Source: Enoplolaimus lenunculus (lineage: Eukaryota; Nematoda; Enoplea; Enoplida; Thoracostomopsidae). Taken from it: a DNA stretch of 64,000 nt. The position numbers and the translations under genes are program-made. Of this stretch, positions 45,001 through 60,000 are shown piece after piece. The DNA is taken from contig JASANG010003752.1 in assembly GCA_030248215.1 (NCBI GenBank), positions 372,001 to 436,000 of the forward strand, read 5' to 3'. The notes under the pieces are model-generated. The model was not told the origin of the DNA, made no database searches, and saw nothing but the letters and a program-made list of their open reading frames with translations. How positions within the stretch are numbered: position 1 is the stretch's first letter; each line of letters opens with the position of its first letter.

Positions 45001-48000
45001 TTTGAGTAGAGTACCGTACTGCTATGGTGCTGCAATCGAATAAGCTTAAACTAAACAATATTTCCTGCCCTGACTTAGGCATACGCTGAGCTATATAGGC
45101 TTATATTTACACTGAGGTTTATGCTTATGTTTAGGAATACGCTTAACTACTGTTCCACACCTCAAGCTATCGGTGATACTAAGGCCCTATTCACATGTTC
45201 ACACACCGATCTTGTACAGCAAAAAATTGTACCTTCATCTTCCATTTGCAAGTTTGGTCACAAAAGTACTTTGAAGTTCGCGCATCTTGCATCTGCAAAT
45301 ACTTCACTGGAATTCATGCAACGCTACTTTATTCGTGAAGCTTGAATTAGTTCAAATATCAAACTTATTTGATATTTCGCCACCCTTGGCGATGTTAATG
45401 GGACTAGTTTTACATCTGTTGAGGACTAAATGAAAAGCGTTTTAGTTCAAGAACTGTCAAGTAAGCCTTTCTCACACGCGAATGTTCAACGCACTTGAAA
45501 CTTGCAGCTGCAACTTTTCTAACGAAAATTAATTCGGAGAACATGCAGATGCAATTTATTTATAATTCAATACGTAAAGAGTTAATTCATATGTATGAAC
45601 AGCTTTGAAGCAGAGTTAATTCATATGTATGAACAGCTTTGAAGCAGAGTTAATTTGTGATAATTCCCTGGACAGATAAAATACAGTTTATGTTAGACAC
45701 TGATTGCCGTCGTCTGGCAATTATTCATGTAAGTTCATTCCAAGATTCAGATTTAAAGTTACAATTTTTGCAAATACTGACAGCGGCAAGATATTTGCAC
45801 AAATTGCAGCTGCAAGTTTTTGCTGCAGCAACTTGCACGTGTGAATAGGACTGAAGGCAAATGTGAGCATTTTTGACTCACAAAGATTTTCCAGAAATCG
45901 AAAATTAGTTATGCACACTATGCTTCTTGCAATTTTGCAAAAAACAAATTACGAAAGAGGAAATATATCGAAAATATTTTTAACCCGTCATTTAATCTGG
46001 ATTTTGCTGTGGCCCTAAAGCAGCACCTTGTCTCGTCTGCCTTAAGATTTAATTCGGCACTTTAAGTAAGCATAAAATCGCACGCAACAGGTTTATTTTT
46101 ATATCAAAAGATATGCGTTTGGGATATCGGCCCATGTATAGAACAGGGCCGGTTCGTTTTCCGGCAGGGCTGTAATAGTGTCAGTTTAAGCATTAGACTA
46201 ACTGTTTTGCTTAGGCTTAGGCCTACGCTTAAGCCTTAGGCTTGAATCATCCTTACGCCTAGGCTTAGGAATAGGCTCATTCTTACGCTTAGGCTTAGGC
46301 TTAGGTTTAGGAATATGCTTATACTACTGTTCTGGCCTGTTCTATACACCACTAACGACAGAATGTGGTTGTAAAAATAATTCTGTGATTAGTTAATAGA
46401 AATGCTATCATTTCCATACGCGAAAAACAACTTAAATATGCAATTATTAGTTATACACCTTTTCCGTCCGAACAAAAATTTAAATATTTCACGAACAAAG
46501 AATACTATGGACGGAAAAAATTTAAGCCATACGGTTTGCTTTAAAATCAAATTTTAAAAAAAGTAAAAAAACGATAATTTAAAAACGTAACATAATAGTT
46601 TTGATGGTTCAAATGCGTAACAAGTCATTTAACATCTGGTTCTGAAACGGGTTAATATTTATAAAATGTCAATTTGTTTATCGAATTATGCCAAAAAATT
46701 GTTCGAAATTTTGTCGAACCTGGTGTAAGTTTTAAAGACAACTGCGGTATAAAACCGTATAAACTATCGAAGGTAGGCTCCAAGTTAACAAAACTGACAC
46801 TTTTGCGAAAAAATGCCAAACTAACTGAACGGATATTTCTAAACTAGTCAGCGTACACAGTTTGGGGTTTCCATACCTCCAAATTGAGCGGAACTCCTCA
46901 TACTAAAGACGTCCTCACAAATCATAAGGCAACCTCATATTTAGGTTAAAGTAACAATCAGAGCCATATCTCTTGTTCTTTAAAAAATAGACACAGCACG
47001 TTTATGCCATATATCTTACTTTTTCGTTGCTTGCACAATTTGTACACCCATATATGAATGATTTGGGTCTGTTCCACATTACAACGCGTACTATATACAT
47101 TCTTTTTTATGTTCGACCCGAATGAGGTCTTACAAAGGCCGCGCCAAGGATTGGCCAGGGGCCTCCTTAAAAAGCTTTAGCTTACAAACGCAGCCAGTTA
47201 CATACTCTTGTCTAAAAGTCGTTAACGACTCTTGTTTTCAATGAAAAAGGCGTTGCTTATGAATTTCAAGTTGGCTTGAATTCTATGAAATGTTTGATCA
47301 ATTGAATTATGAAAGATTGCAGAGTTCCAACAGAATTACGATTCCGGCTGAAATTCCGACAAAATTTGCAGTTCGATTCGAATTCCGACGGTGTGTGATT
47401 CCGATACCGCAATTCCGGTAATTTCGGTGACGTGTGTTTTTCCACCAAAATTATTTCATAATGTAAACTTATGTTCCTTCTTATTTATAGGCAATTAAAA
47501 AGACACAAAATGAATGGTAAAACCACCTGATTTCAAGAATTGTACTATGCCACTGAAAACTTACACTGAGAAAATACTGTGTAAACTGTGAAATAAAATC
47601 AATTTGGTCTTACGACTAAAAATTAACAAAATCATAAAACACATTTAAATCTAAATATTCCGATTCCGGTTCCGACGAACAAAATCAATTCCAATTACCG
47701 ATTCCGATCCCAACAAATTAAGTTCCGGTTGGAACCCTGAAAAAAGGTAAATCAAACAGCTTTTAGGTGTAGCTAAATATGACACAAAACAGATCAATTA
47801 AAGTTTTATAATTTTAGAATAAAAAGAACATGAACACGAATCAGTCTTGATTCGCGTTGTCATATACAGGAAACAATAAACATGGGTGCCGCCTGAATAT
47901 TGGGTTAGGTCAAGCAGAGTGCAGATGGGTGTAGGGAAGGAAATATTAAATCAGCTGGCAAAATGCTGTACTAGCAATTTTTCTAGTTTTATAATTTACA

Positions 48001-51000
48001 GCTACCTATATAAAAGTGCATAGGAGATCCAGAACACCAAGTTGGTCCAACTGCACTCGTCGCAAATCCCCCCGACGCAAATAATCGTAAGCTAAGTTTA
48101 CTCCTCGCGCAACCCCCGTCGGCGCACATGACCGTAAGCTTAGCTTACCTTAATCCATCAATCATTTGAGTGGGCAGTACACTAAGATCTCTTACGAGGT
48201 TGTCCTTGACACTCACTACCTACAGCTTATATTCAAAACATTATAAAATTTCGAAATTTATTTATAAATCATTACTGCTTACAACGCTTACACTTAAAAT
48301 ACAAACTAAAAAATGCAGCAAAAATATGCTTGGAAGAAATCAATTTGTCATTTTTGGAGAGAAAACGTCGTGACTCAGAGCTTTTACAGGCGGCACAAAT
48401 GCTTTTGTACCTGTTTTGTTTGGTTTGATATACAGGGCTTCAGCCAGGAATTGCTCGCAGAAGGCGTAAAGAACATATCAAGAGATGGTTGTGAAGCGCG
48501 AATGTGATGGATAAAGGATTTCTCGGAGGGATCTGAGATTGGTCGACCCCTGCCCCCAGTTAACGAAATTTTAAAGCTATAAATTTGAACTCAACGCATC
48601 ATATATGTAGTTAGAAGTACCTATCATGCATTATTATGATGATGAAAGTTGTTTAAAATTTATTAAACTGCAAAATATTTGGCCAATGTCTAGAATAGGG
48701 AGGTAACAGTAGTGTAAGCATATTACTAATGTAAAGCCTAAGCGAAAAAATGAGCTTATACCTAAGCCGAAGTCTAAGCAACAAGATTAGTCTAAAGATT
48801 AAACTTACTCTACCGCAGTCATACAGAAAAACGTTCTGACACCTGGCCTTTACATGGGCCAAATAATTGAAACACAACTGTTGTTGGGCGCCGCCAAAAT
48901 ATGGCTTTGGCGTGCGCAAGAACCCGAGATAATCCAGGCGAAGAAAGTTGCACAAACTGTCCAGTCTTTCTACTCTATATCCCTGCCTATATAATAAATA
49001 TCTCAAGGAATTCAGGGGCAAGAACTGGAACTTCTTGCACATACCTGGAGTTCCCAACGAAGCCGTTTCAGTTCTGCAACACGAATAATTGGAAATAGCA
49101 ATTCCTTGTTTCATCAACTCATCGTGTAAAAATTAAACGAAAACAAATTGAAAATTACATTTTAGCCGATTATAAATTAACAAAGGAAGCGAGCTAGAAG
49201 CCAGACGCAATTTTAGTATTAAATCCTAACTCGTACGCCTTTAAAATCTGTCTTTGTCACCATATACAGCTTAATTTAGAATACACAGGAGTATGGTTCA
49301 CTATATTGGCAAGATGTTGCTTAAAATTAAGCCGTCAAATATTTCGAGCACAGCCGCTTCAGATCAACAACCAGTGGGCGGATACAGCGGACGCAGGGAT
49401 ATGTCCAGAGCGAGTCCTTCGCCTAAAAAATTTTCATTGCAAATGATTTAAGCTCAAAATGTGTTTTATAGCAAATGCAGGTTAAAATCATGCCGTAGCG
49501 GACGTAGGGATATGTCCAGAGCCAGTCCTTCGCCTAAAAATTTTCGCTGCAAATGATTTATCTGAAGCTCAAAATATGTTATATAGCAAATGCAGGTGAA
49601 AATCATGGCGTAAAACTGCAACACAACTTCAAAATATGTTGCGTCATCGACCCTGTTCCTAAACCTTAAAGTGTCTAAATATTTGCTAAACACGCTTATA
49701 AAGTCTGTAAAATTTAAACACCAAACAAAGCATCCTAACCTGCCGGCAAACCTTGGATCCGCCACTGTCTATAATACGATTGGCTCAAACAATTCCTCAC
49801 TGTCTATAATACGATTGGCTCAAACAATTCCTCACTGTCTATAATACGATTGGCTCAAACAATTCCTCACTGTCTATAATACGATTGGCTCAAACAATTC
49901 CTTCACCAACTCAACGTGACAATTAAACGATAGTACAGAGATAGACATTTAACATTAGTCTATAACAACTTAAATTTTAAACTAAAAATTCCAATTCACA
50001 TTAATAACGCAGCGGATGTAGTAAACAAAGCCACTTTTCAATGCGGCCCAAATATACACAATACTGCCTAAAGAAGTTTAATACTGATTAATTGTTTAAG
50101 CGGCGCCTGCTACACGAAGCGGACGATTTCAAGTCCGCGACTGTACATCCTGATGAATACGAAAATGTTTTTCCGACCTCTAAGGCTCACAAAGTAATAT
50201 TCTAAAGCAATGGCGGATCCATGGGGGAGGCCACCCCGGCCGTGGCTCCCCCAACAGCATCTCGACAAAAATTATATAGCAATTTTGTGACATTAGTTCG
50301 TGGTTTGTGTGTGGGTCAAAAGTAACTTTATTACCTGTCAAATTTTGCCCCCCCCCCCATTTTGAGCTCCTGGATCCGCCACTGTTCTAAAGCATATTAA
50401 TAACGGTATTCTTGTGTCCCGAAATTTTTCCACTGGATATATCGCCCCTATTCCTCTCTTTGTAGACGTCCATGATACTACATAGCGTCCCAGACCGACG
50501 CAGCGGCGCCGTTTGAGCGACGCAAGGAAAAACGAAAAAGAATTTCGATTTAGAAAAAAGGAAACGCGAAAGTTGACACATAGTTTGACATTGGTGTACT
50601 GCCACAACAGTAGCGTAGTCTACGACAATTTCAGAAACGTTGCTGCATTTGCATTTTCATACAATCGTGTACAGGGGCATAGGTAGAATTTCATTTCGAG
50701 AAAGCTGAATTCATTTTTTCGACTCCAGTGAAACCAAGAGGTTATTAATCTAAAGCTTGTCAGGTTGGCGTTCTACTGGCACAGTAGAAATTTGGCTGAG
50801 GAGTGTATCCTCCATACTGATTAACTTGTATACGACCCTGAACGAGTACAAAATCACATCCGCATGCCTAACACGCAAAAATACTCAGCGTTCCAGAGCG
50901 TAATATTCGACGTTATATTTTGACAGTCAATTTTGTGTGGAAAATTTTTGGAAACGAAATTTTTTCTGTTATCGAAAAATCTATTCGATAAACCCTCTCT

Positions 51001-54000
51001 CTTTCTCTCTTTCTTTCTTTCTTTCTCTCTCTCTCTCTCATAACAGCGAGAGTCGTATGTAATGCAAAACGAAACAAAAGTCATGATCACGAACAGTGGC
51101 AAAATTCGGAAACTTCTGCCGGGGACACGTGCTATATAAACGGAAAAAAGCCCTGAGCGAAACGAGAGAGAAGCTAAACGTCATTGTAGCACTGAATCTT
51201 AACACCAATAGTGTGATCCTATTGGTGGGGCAGTTTAGGCCTGGCTGGCCCCCTTACAACGATCAGTGATCACGAGTAGAACAAACGCACGACAACTATT
51301 ACAACGGTGAAGCGAAAATCGCACTGCAAAATTTACATGCAGATATTTAATTTAAATGCAGATATTTCGATCTGCCAACAACAAAATGTAGCAAATAACC
51401 TTCGTTAATTATGGAAAACATTTTATTTCAATTTATATCGATAGCGTGGACGTTTAGTCGTGTATTTGTGGTCGAAAATAAATAAATATAGGTACTTCTA
51501 CGAGATTCAAGTGTTAAACTATGACAAATTATATGCCGAACGAACATTTTTTGCCGCGCCGCGCCTCCCCACTCACCTTACCCCCCCCCCCCCCCGGTGG
51601 CGGCTGGGTGCTCTCGACGAAACCGTTCCTCGCATGCGATGCGAACAAATTTTGTGCCTTCGGTGCAATTCAAGTTGAACATTGCCTTACTGACGTTTAT
51701 TTGACTTGTCGCTCGCTTCGCTTGCGAGTTTTCGACCGCTATTATGTATTGTGGCCCGCGTATGTGGTCCATCGTTTATAAATCGATAAATATTTTCATG
51801 ATACCCGTGAAACGTTTTTAGCCATCGCTTAGCATGTTGAGCTAGCTATTGGACTGGAACCAACGAGTTAAAATAAAGCCGTATTTTCTATGGCATTTTA
51901 GAAATGAGATAAACAGCCGTTCGCATAATCCCTGCTTCTTAAAAACCTTAGTTGTTCCTACAGTTTTAATTTTAAGCATGTCCAATTAATGTAAGTCAAC
52001 GGAACGCACTCAGTTTTAGCCACGCATCCTGTAACTGTCAAAAGCTCACATGGGCCCGTAACCAGCTTTAGCACCGGCTGCCACCAAACGTTGCCTGGTC
52101 TGGCAGGCGTGGATCATGACGTAATCAGGGCCTGAAGCCGATTCGTGTTGCGGTAACTACAAAAATGGTTGATGAAAAAACGTTGGTCAAAATATGCTTA
52201 CCGGTTCAAATTTTCCATTACGAAACCCTTGTCACGGGCACCTGGAAGGTGTGGGCCCTCCACTACGATCTGTAACTGTACTTAAATTTTAGATAACTTA
52301 GAACGAACTGAAATGCAATAAGCGTTTCAACTCGCCCGTCAACTACAAATTAAAACGTTGGTAATGAAAATTACTAAAACTGATGCCCAAAGCACAACAT
52401 TAACCCGGGTCTGTACCCAAAAAACGGGCCGGGGTGGTCTCAGCCCCCCTGGAAATATTTTGGCTCACCCTAGAAACTTTTTTCAACCTTGCTTGCAAGT
52501 CATTAAAAAAGCCTTGAATGTCTCTACTGAAAAGTTCTTAGCACCCCACTAGCAAGGTGAGCTGGCTACGGGACTGCATTAACCAGAAAGCAAAGAGCCA
52601 GAAACAAATAAATTTGCATTTACAAACACTTTATATCGTTTAATATTTCACTGCAAACTGTGCATAGAGAATTGCTGCGGTATGCGACAGAAGCATCAAG
52701 CACTTTTGTTAGCCGCACTTAATTTTGTCCTTAAATGCAAAACAAGGTATGGAACCACTTCATGTAAGCGTTTTTGAGGGGGGCTTTTCTTCGTTTTCTC
52801 GAGAGAAAACGCATCACCCCACTCTTCCCTTTGTAATGCTTGAGTGAGAATGCATAACAGTTGTCACTTCGTTAAGTGTGCAGAACGATACCATGGTTTA
52901 ACCCTTTCACTCAAAGAGTATACTATGAGCAACTAAATACAAGTATATAAGCAACACAGACACTGTGAGTAGTGTTTAACAATTCTAACACATATGTGCA
53001 GTGCAAAACCTCCACAAGACGTGAGAGTTCAATCGGGCTCGATCGTCAAGCTCCAATAGCTGAGTGGTCATCGTAAACGCTTCCCACCCGAGAGACTAAT
53101 CGAATCTTTCCTTGAACTTGCATCTCATATGAAATTGAAATCATTCGTGTGAGAAAGGGTTAATATCAATTTTTCAGAACCAAGGTTGTCGTTCTTGACT
53201 ATAATCAGTAGTCTGGATTTGAGCGTATCGATTAATATAAGCAGGATTTTGGATTGGCAATTATCATATTTATAGCAGGTATTTAACCAATTGGAATCCA
53301 CTGTTTCGTTTTGATAAATTCAAATTCTCCGATCGCATATTGAATAAAACAAAAAAATAGTGGTATGCAATCTTCAGTGCACATCACTAAGCCCTACCTT
53401 ACAATTTTTCTACTCATTAATTTTTTGCTGATAAAATGATTAGGTTCCTCTATCTTACAATTTTGCGCAGCATACAGTAAAAATTGCGCTGCATAACATT
53501 TGCCGGTGGAAATTTCCGGATCCGCCGCTAATCCACATTTCAAATAAATTTATCGTATTCATAAATACGAGCGTATCAAATACACAACACCATCAATGCT
53601 CACAATTTTCAAAAATACGAAATTTCATTTGGTTAAACTGTCAAATATCAAAACAACACCAAAACCACGACTCTTGTATACTTTTCCACCACAGTTTTCT
53701 AAATTTTCTAATTTTGGCATAATATAGGCTTAGGATTAGGCTTAGACTTAACAAAACGAAATTAATTCAAGATCATTAGATTGAACTTTGACGAATATGC
53801 GTAACCACCTTAAAATGTCCAGACATTAAACCAAAACTATTTAAATGTTTAAAATTTCAAAAAAAAACAATTTACACTACATTCCTTCACAGCATCAAAC
53901 CTCGGCGTCGTTGTGAGTATGGAATGTTACAAGAAGTACTGCGTTGGCTGTTAATACATGAGGAAACTCATTTATAAAAATATGCAGTTGCAACTTGCAA

Positions 54001-57000
54001 GATGTTCATATACTTTACGGCGCATTTTAGTTATTAATGCAAGAATAACACTTGCACACACTGCAAGTGCAGTCTGCAATTCATGGGAACGAATATTGTG
54101 AATGCAAAAATTGAAAATTTTTCAACGTTTTCCTTTTATATTTGCGCAGCATGGAATCGAAAACACACCGTTAGACAGTTTGTTGTGTTATATTTATGAC
54201 CCGATGGACAAATGTATCACACAGGGTGGGTGGATGCGGGGGTGTACTCAACGGAGAATAACGGGATATATCATCCCGAAATTTTTGAACAAAGTCGAAA
54301 AACGCACCTTTTTCAAGATATAAAATCACACGCAAAGGCCGGAATGTAACCTACGCCAGAGGCGGATCCAAAAAATTTTTGACCGGGGGGAAAGGTTCGC
54401 CGGGCTGGCAAATGTTATGAAACGCAAAAATTGTAAGGTAGGAACCTTGCTATGTCGAATAATTAGCATAAATCCACAACTGTAAACTTTCAAACTTACT
54501 GTTTCATTTGATATCAACTTCAACATTCTGCGAGATGTGCTGTGTAGCACCTAACGCCAGTTGAATATAGATATTGAAACTTTTAAGCAAGTGAATGGTA
54601 ATATTGAAATATTACTTTATATTTCATGCTAAACATTAAATTAGCGAACAAATTCTAGCGACATCGGCACAGGCAGTTATGTGTAAGTAGGTACGGCAGA
54701 AGCCTTCTGGGTTTGTCAAACAATTCTTATATATGTAGGTATATAGAGTGAACAATACTTCTTAGTGGTGTCATACTGCCACTGTTTGAACTCACTGCTT
54801 AAGTAAATCCATGTAACACATGTAATTACCGTTACAGCATTTTTACCAGTGCTAGGAGGGTTTGAGCAAAAATACGTGCAAGTAGAAATTCTATAAAATT
54901 TATAAGTCATCTACAGCACCTCACAATAGTATCACAACGATTCGACGCCGACAACTCGTTGCCCAACAACTTGTAATCCCAAATTTCATCGATTCGACAA
55001 TTCGTCGCCTATCATTATACTTTAGGCGTAGGATGAAGCCTGGGATTATGCTTAGATTTATTAACTGGTTTTATACCAACGTTGGCAACAATTTGTCGGG
55101 TAACGATTTATCGTAGTAGATTCCTTTACAAAATCAGCTGGAGGAAAGGCCGCAGTCGCCAAGCCACTGCCATGTGCAACCTGCATTAACATTTATAGCT
55201 CAAATCTTAGACATCGTTGACAAATCGGACAGCTGGGATTTTAAAGTAAGACATATATGCAAGCATCTAATTCACTTTCTGTACTAAAAAATAAATTAAA
55301 CCATGTATACGACAAGTTTTGAACATGAAATCAAGCTTAATAAAATCACAGAAAGAAATTGCCTACAATTTTGAAACTTAAATACATATGATTTCAAACA
55401 CAACTCGCCTTTGTCGCTTTTTTTGAAGTTAGTCTCACCACTTGTCGGTTTTGCTAGTTATAAAATTAAACAATTCTTTGTCATCGCGAGGCCAACAAAA
55501 GTGAAAAAGTTTTTTTATCACAAAGCATTTAAAATAAAATCTGTGAAAATATTATTTTTATTTTGTGATTCAAAATCACGCAGCGTGGAATCACCACGTT
55601 GTATGAAATATAAGTACATCACAACGTGATCAGTGGTGTACCGAGGAATAACGATTGAAGGGCAGGAGTGTTTTCAATAGGACAGACAAAGGAGATATTA
55701 TATACTTCCTGCAATTTTTGTAGACTTAACAAGCTTTAGAATAACCGTCAAGCTTACACAAGTCGACCAAAATTTCTGTTACATCATTGGATTTCCTGTC
55801 GAGGTACGATCCTGAGTACTCACCATTTGACGGTGTCTGCAACGATTGCAAAATAGACTAAAATATTAGCGACAAAATTAGCAAATTGTCAACTATGTTT
55901 GAGGAGACAATGTCTTTATGTTACAGTAATTAATTTCTAAGGCCCGGACCCCTGTGTGCCCTTGAAAGTGATAATATGCGAAAATCGACTTATTGGCGTA
56001 CCATTAATTTGGCCAATGTTACTTTAAAGGGCGTGACCGTAGATTAAGCGTATTCTTAAGCCTAAGCCTAAGCGTTGCAAGAATGTGTTCCTAAGCGTAA
56101 GCCTAAGCCTAAGCCTAAGCAAAAAACATGCAATCTAGAATCTAAACGTACTCTTTTATAGACCCACCAGAAATCTGGACGCCCCTTAAAGTATCATGGG
56201 CCATTAATTTTGCATAAAACTTATCAAAGATTGTTACAGCGTTGAATGTGATAAAATGTCTTGGTATAGCAGTAGAATTACACCTTGGGAGAGAATGAAT
56301 TTATGTAAAAATGAAGATTTGTTAGACTCCAGGATCGAGAAGATTATTTTAAAGCCTGCCAAAAATACAGTCTTTTGTATCCCCCCAAAAATTTTGAGTT
56401 CGGATAAATCGCGTCGTAGACGACGTTGATAATATGATTCATACTGAAACCAAAATTCACTGCGAACACTGATTAAATTTTGACGAAAGCTGATCATTTG
56501 TTGCTGATCGAATATGCGTCGGTAAATCTGAGGCTTTTCTGTTGGAAATACGATACTTTTTGCACAAAAATGATGACGATGATGATAAAGTTAACGTCAG
56601 CTTTGAAATTTAATATTTCATTTAAATAGCAAAGACTGCTACGACTTTATGAGCTAAAAATCAAGGTATCTATTCTGAAATGCGCTTAGCTACTTTCACC
56701 AGTTAGTAATAGGTTTTCAAATGAACTAAAAAAAATCAAAGAATCTATTTTGAAATGCGCTTAGCTATTATTACCAGTTAGTAATAGGTTTTCAAATGAA
56801 CTAAAAATCAAGGAATCTATTCTGAAATGCGCTTAGCTACTTTCACCAGTTAGTAATAGGTTTTCAAATGAACTAAAAATCAAGGAATCTATTCTGAAAT
56901 GCGCTTAGCTACTTTCACCAGTTAGTAATAGGTTTTCAAATGAACTAAAAAAATCAAAGAATCTATTTTGAAATGCGCTTAGCTATTATTACCAGTTAGT

Positions 57001-60000
57001 AATAGGTTTTCAAATGAACTAAAAATCAAGGAATCTATTCTGAAATGCGCTTAGCTACTTTCACCAGTTAGTAATAGGTTTTCAAATGAACTAAAAATCA
57101 AGGAATCTATTCTGAAATGCGCTTAGCTACTTTCACCAGTTAGTAATAGGTTTTCAAATGAACTAAAAAAAATCAAAGAATCTATTTTGAAATGCGCTTA
57201 GCTATTATTACCAGTTAGTAATAGGTTTTCAAATGAACTAAAAATCAAGGAATCTATTCTGAAATGCGCTTAGCTACTATTACCAGTTAGCGATAGGTTT
57301 TCAAATGAACTTAAAATCAAGGCATCTATTCTGAAATGCGTTTAGCTACTTTCACCAGTTAGTAATAGGTTTTCAAATGAACTAAAAATCAAGGAATCTA
57401 TTCTGAAATGCGCTTAGCTACTTTCACCAGTTAGTAATAGGTTTTCAAATGAACTAAAAAAAATCAAAGAATCTATTTTGAAATGCGCTTAGCTATTATT
57501 ACCAGTTAGTAATAGGTTTTCAAATGAACTAAAAATCAAGGAATCTATTCTGAAATGCGCTTAGCTACTATTACCAGTTAGCGATAGGTTTTCAAATGAA
57601 CTTAAAATCAAGGAATCTATTCTGAAATGCGCTTAGCTACTTTCACCAGTTAGTAATAGGTTTTCAAATGAACTAAAAATCAAGGAATCTATTCTGAAAT
57701 GCGCTTAGCTACTTTCACCAGTTAGTAATAGGTTTTCAAATGAACTAAAAAAAATCAAAGAATCTATTTTGAAATGCGCTTAGCTATTATTACCAGTTAG
57801 TAATAGGTTTTCAAATGAACTAAAAATCAAGGAATCTATTCTGAAATGCGCTTAGCTACTATTACCAGTTAGCGATAGGTTTTCAAATGAACTTAAAATC
57901 AAGGCATCTATTCTGAAATGCGTTTAGCTACTTTCACCAGTTAGTAATAGGTTTTCAAATGAACTAAAAATCAAGGAATCTATTCTGAAATGCGCTTAGC
58001 TACTTTCACCAGTTAGTAATAGGTTTTCAAATGAACTAAAAAAAATCAAAGAATCTATTTTGAAATGCGCTTAGCTATTATTACCAGTTAGTAATAGGTT
58101 TTCAAATGAACTAAAAATCAAGGAATCTATTCTGAAATGCGCTTAGCTACTATTACCAGTTAGCGATAGGTTTTCAAATGAACTTAAAATCAAGGAATCT
58201 ATTCTGAAATGCGCTTAGCTACTTTCACCAGTTAGTAATAGGTTTTCAAATGAACTAAAAATCAAGGAATCTATTCTGAAATGCGCTTAGCTACTTTCAC
58301 CAGTTAGTAATAGGTTTTCAAATGAACTAAAAAAAATCAAAGAATCTATTTTGAAATGCGCTTAGCTATTATTACCAGTTAGTAATAGGTTTTCAAATGA
58401 ACTAAAAATCAAGGAATCTATTCTGAAATGCGCTTAGCTACTATTACCAGTTAGCGATAGGTTTTCAAATGAACTTAAAATCAAGGCATCTATTCTGAAA
58501 TGCGTTTAGCTACTATTACCAGTTAGCGATAGGTTTTCAAATTAACAACCTTCTAGTCAAATGCGAAAAATGTGCTGAATATCGAACTTGAAAATTTACT
58601 GGTTCGGAAGTTACAGGACCTAATACCAACTGGCGATTACTGCTGCAGATATTTGAAAATACGAACCTAAGAGTCGGATGCAATGTTTTCAACACAGAAT
58701 ATACTGTACTGTAGTGACCCGAATAAAACGGGGGACTGATATTTATTTGGCCTCTCCAGAGGGTACCCCCTGTAATTCGGTTACGGACTGTTATTTATTT
58801 TTAACCCGCCCTTCGTCACTGATATATATCCGGTATTGCAACTATCCGTTCAATTAAACGTTTAATTGTCTTGTGTCATTTGCTTCAGCGATAATGCAAT
58901 GCTATACTTAGAAATGTACTATCAAAACTTAAGTACGCTTTAAAATTTGGAACTCAACTTTATCTGGTCGCGGAGTCATTTATGCGCTACAATTAGGCAT
59001 AATTGACATTTATGGACTCTAATTAGGGTTTAGGGACTCTATCCGCTTACGGACACTTATTAGGAATACGGACATCTATTGACTTCGACTCAAAACGGGG
59101 ACCCCCTCTTATTATCCTCCTCTTATTCGGGTCACTACAGTACCCCTGTTGCATACTGTTGTCAGACAGTCAGACTGCAATGATGACCCACTCTTGGCAG
59201 TATAAACACTGTGTTCAATAACATTTTGTACACATATCGGAACGTATATATCTCGAGACTGTTGTAACAAACATAGTAGATATTGTTCTCATATCAGCTA
59301 TCATTTGAACGCTTCGTTGAGTACTTAGTACAAATTTTGACAATGCAAATATTCTGTTCTAAATTGCGCGATTCCAATTCTTGGTATTTCGTTTAAAATT
59401 GAATACAAAATTGGCTGTATTCACAGCGATTGCGTAAGTTCAAACGCAGATATTACCCCAACTGAACAGCGATCAAATAGCAAAGACAGTATTTTTAAAA
59501 TAATAATAATATCAGATTTAACACTTTTGTCTAAAAGGTGGAGTTATAATTTTTTAAAATTTTATTATTCTCCGTCGCTGTGCGTCGCTCGCCGCCCGTA
59601 GCTGTTTGTTACCTTGCGGTATTGCACGTTCGGCCAATGTTACTTTAAGCGGCGTAACAGTAGATTAAGCGTATTTCTAAGCCTAAGCGTTGCAAAAATG
59701 TGTTCCTAAGCCTAAGCAAAAAAATGTAATCTAGAATCTAAACTTACTGTTTTATGGACACACCAGAAACCTGGACGCCCCTTAAAGTAACATGGGCCGC
59801 ACGTTCATTAGTCGTGTACGATACCACAAGTGCCGTACGACGACGGACGGCAACGTTTGTCGCCGTACGACAAGCATAGCGTCACACTAAGGGATACAGC
59901 GTCAATAATTGAAAATAATTTTAGCTTTAGGCTTAACAAATCGGCTACTCTGGTGGTAGAAAAAGGTGGCCATATGTGGACCCACAAAAATTATTTAGGA

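Noticed and set aside
48653-49117. 154-codon minus-strand frame
   Set aside because: It overlaps a TTAGGC MITE across its C-terminal part and shows no domain.
51130-51240. Promoter-like TATATAAACGG and hairpin CACCAATAG...CTATTGGTG
   Set aside because: A TATA-like word and a small hairpin occur, but no gene follows on the plus strand within reach and no histone-type 3' motif is present.
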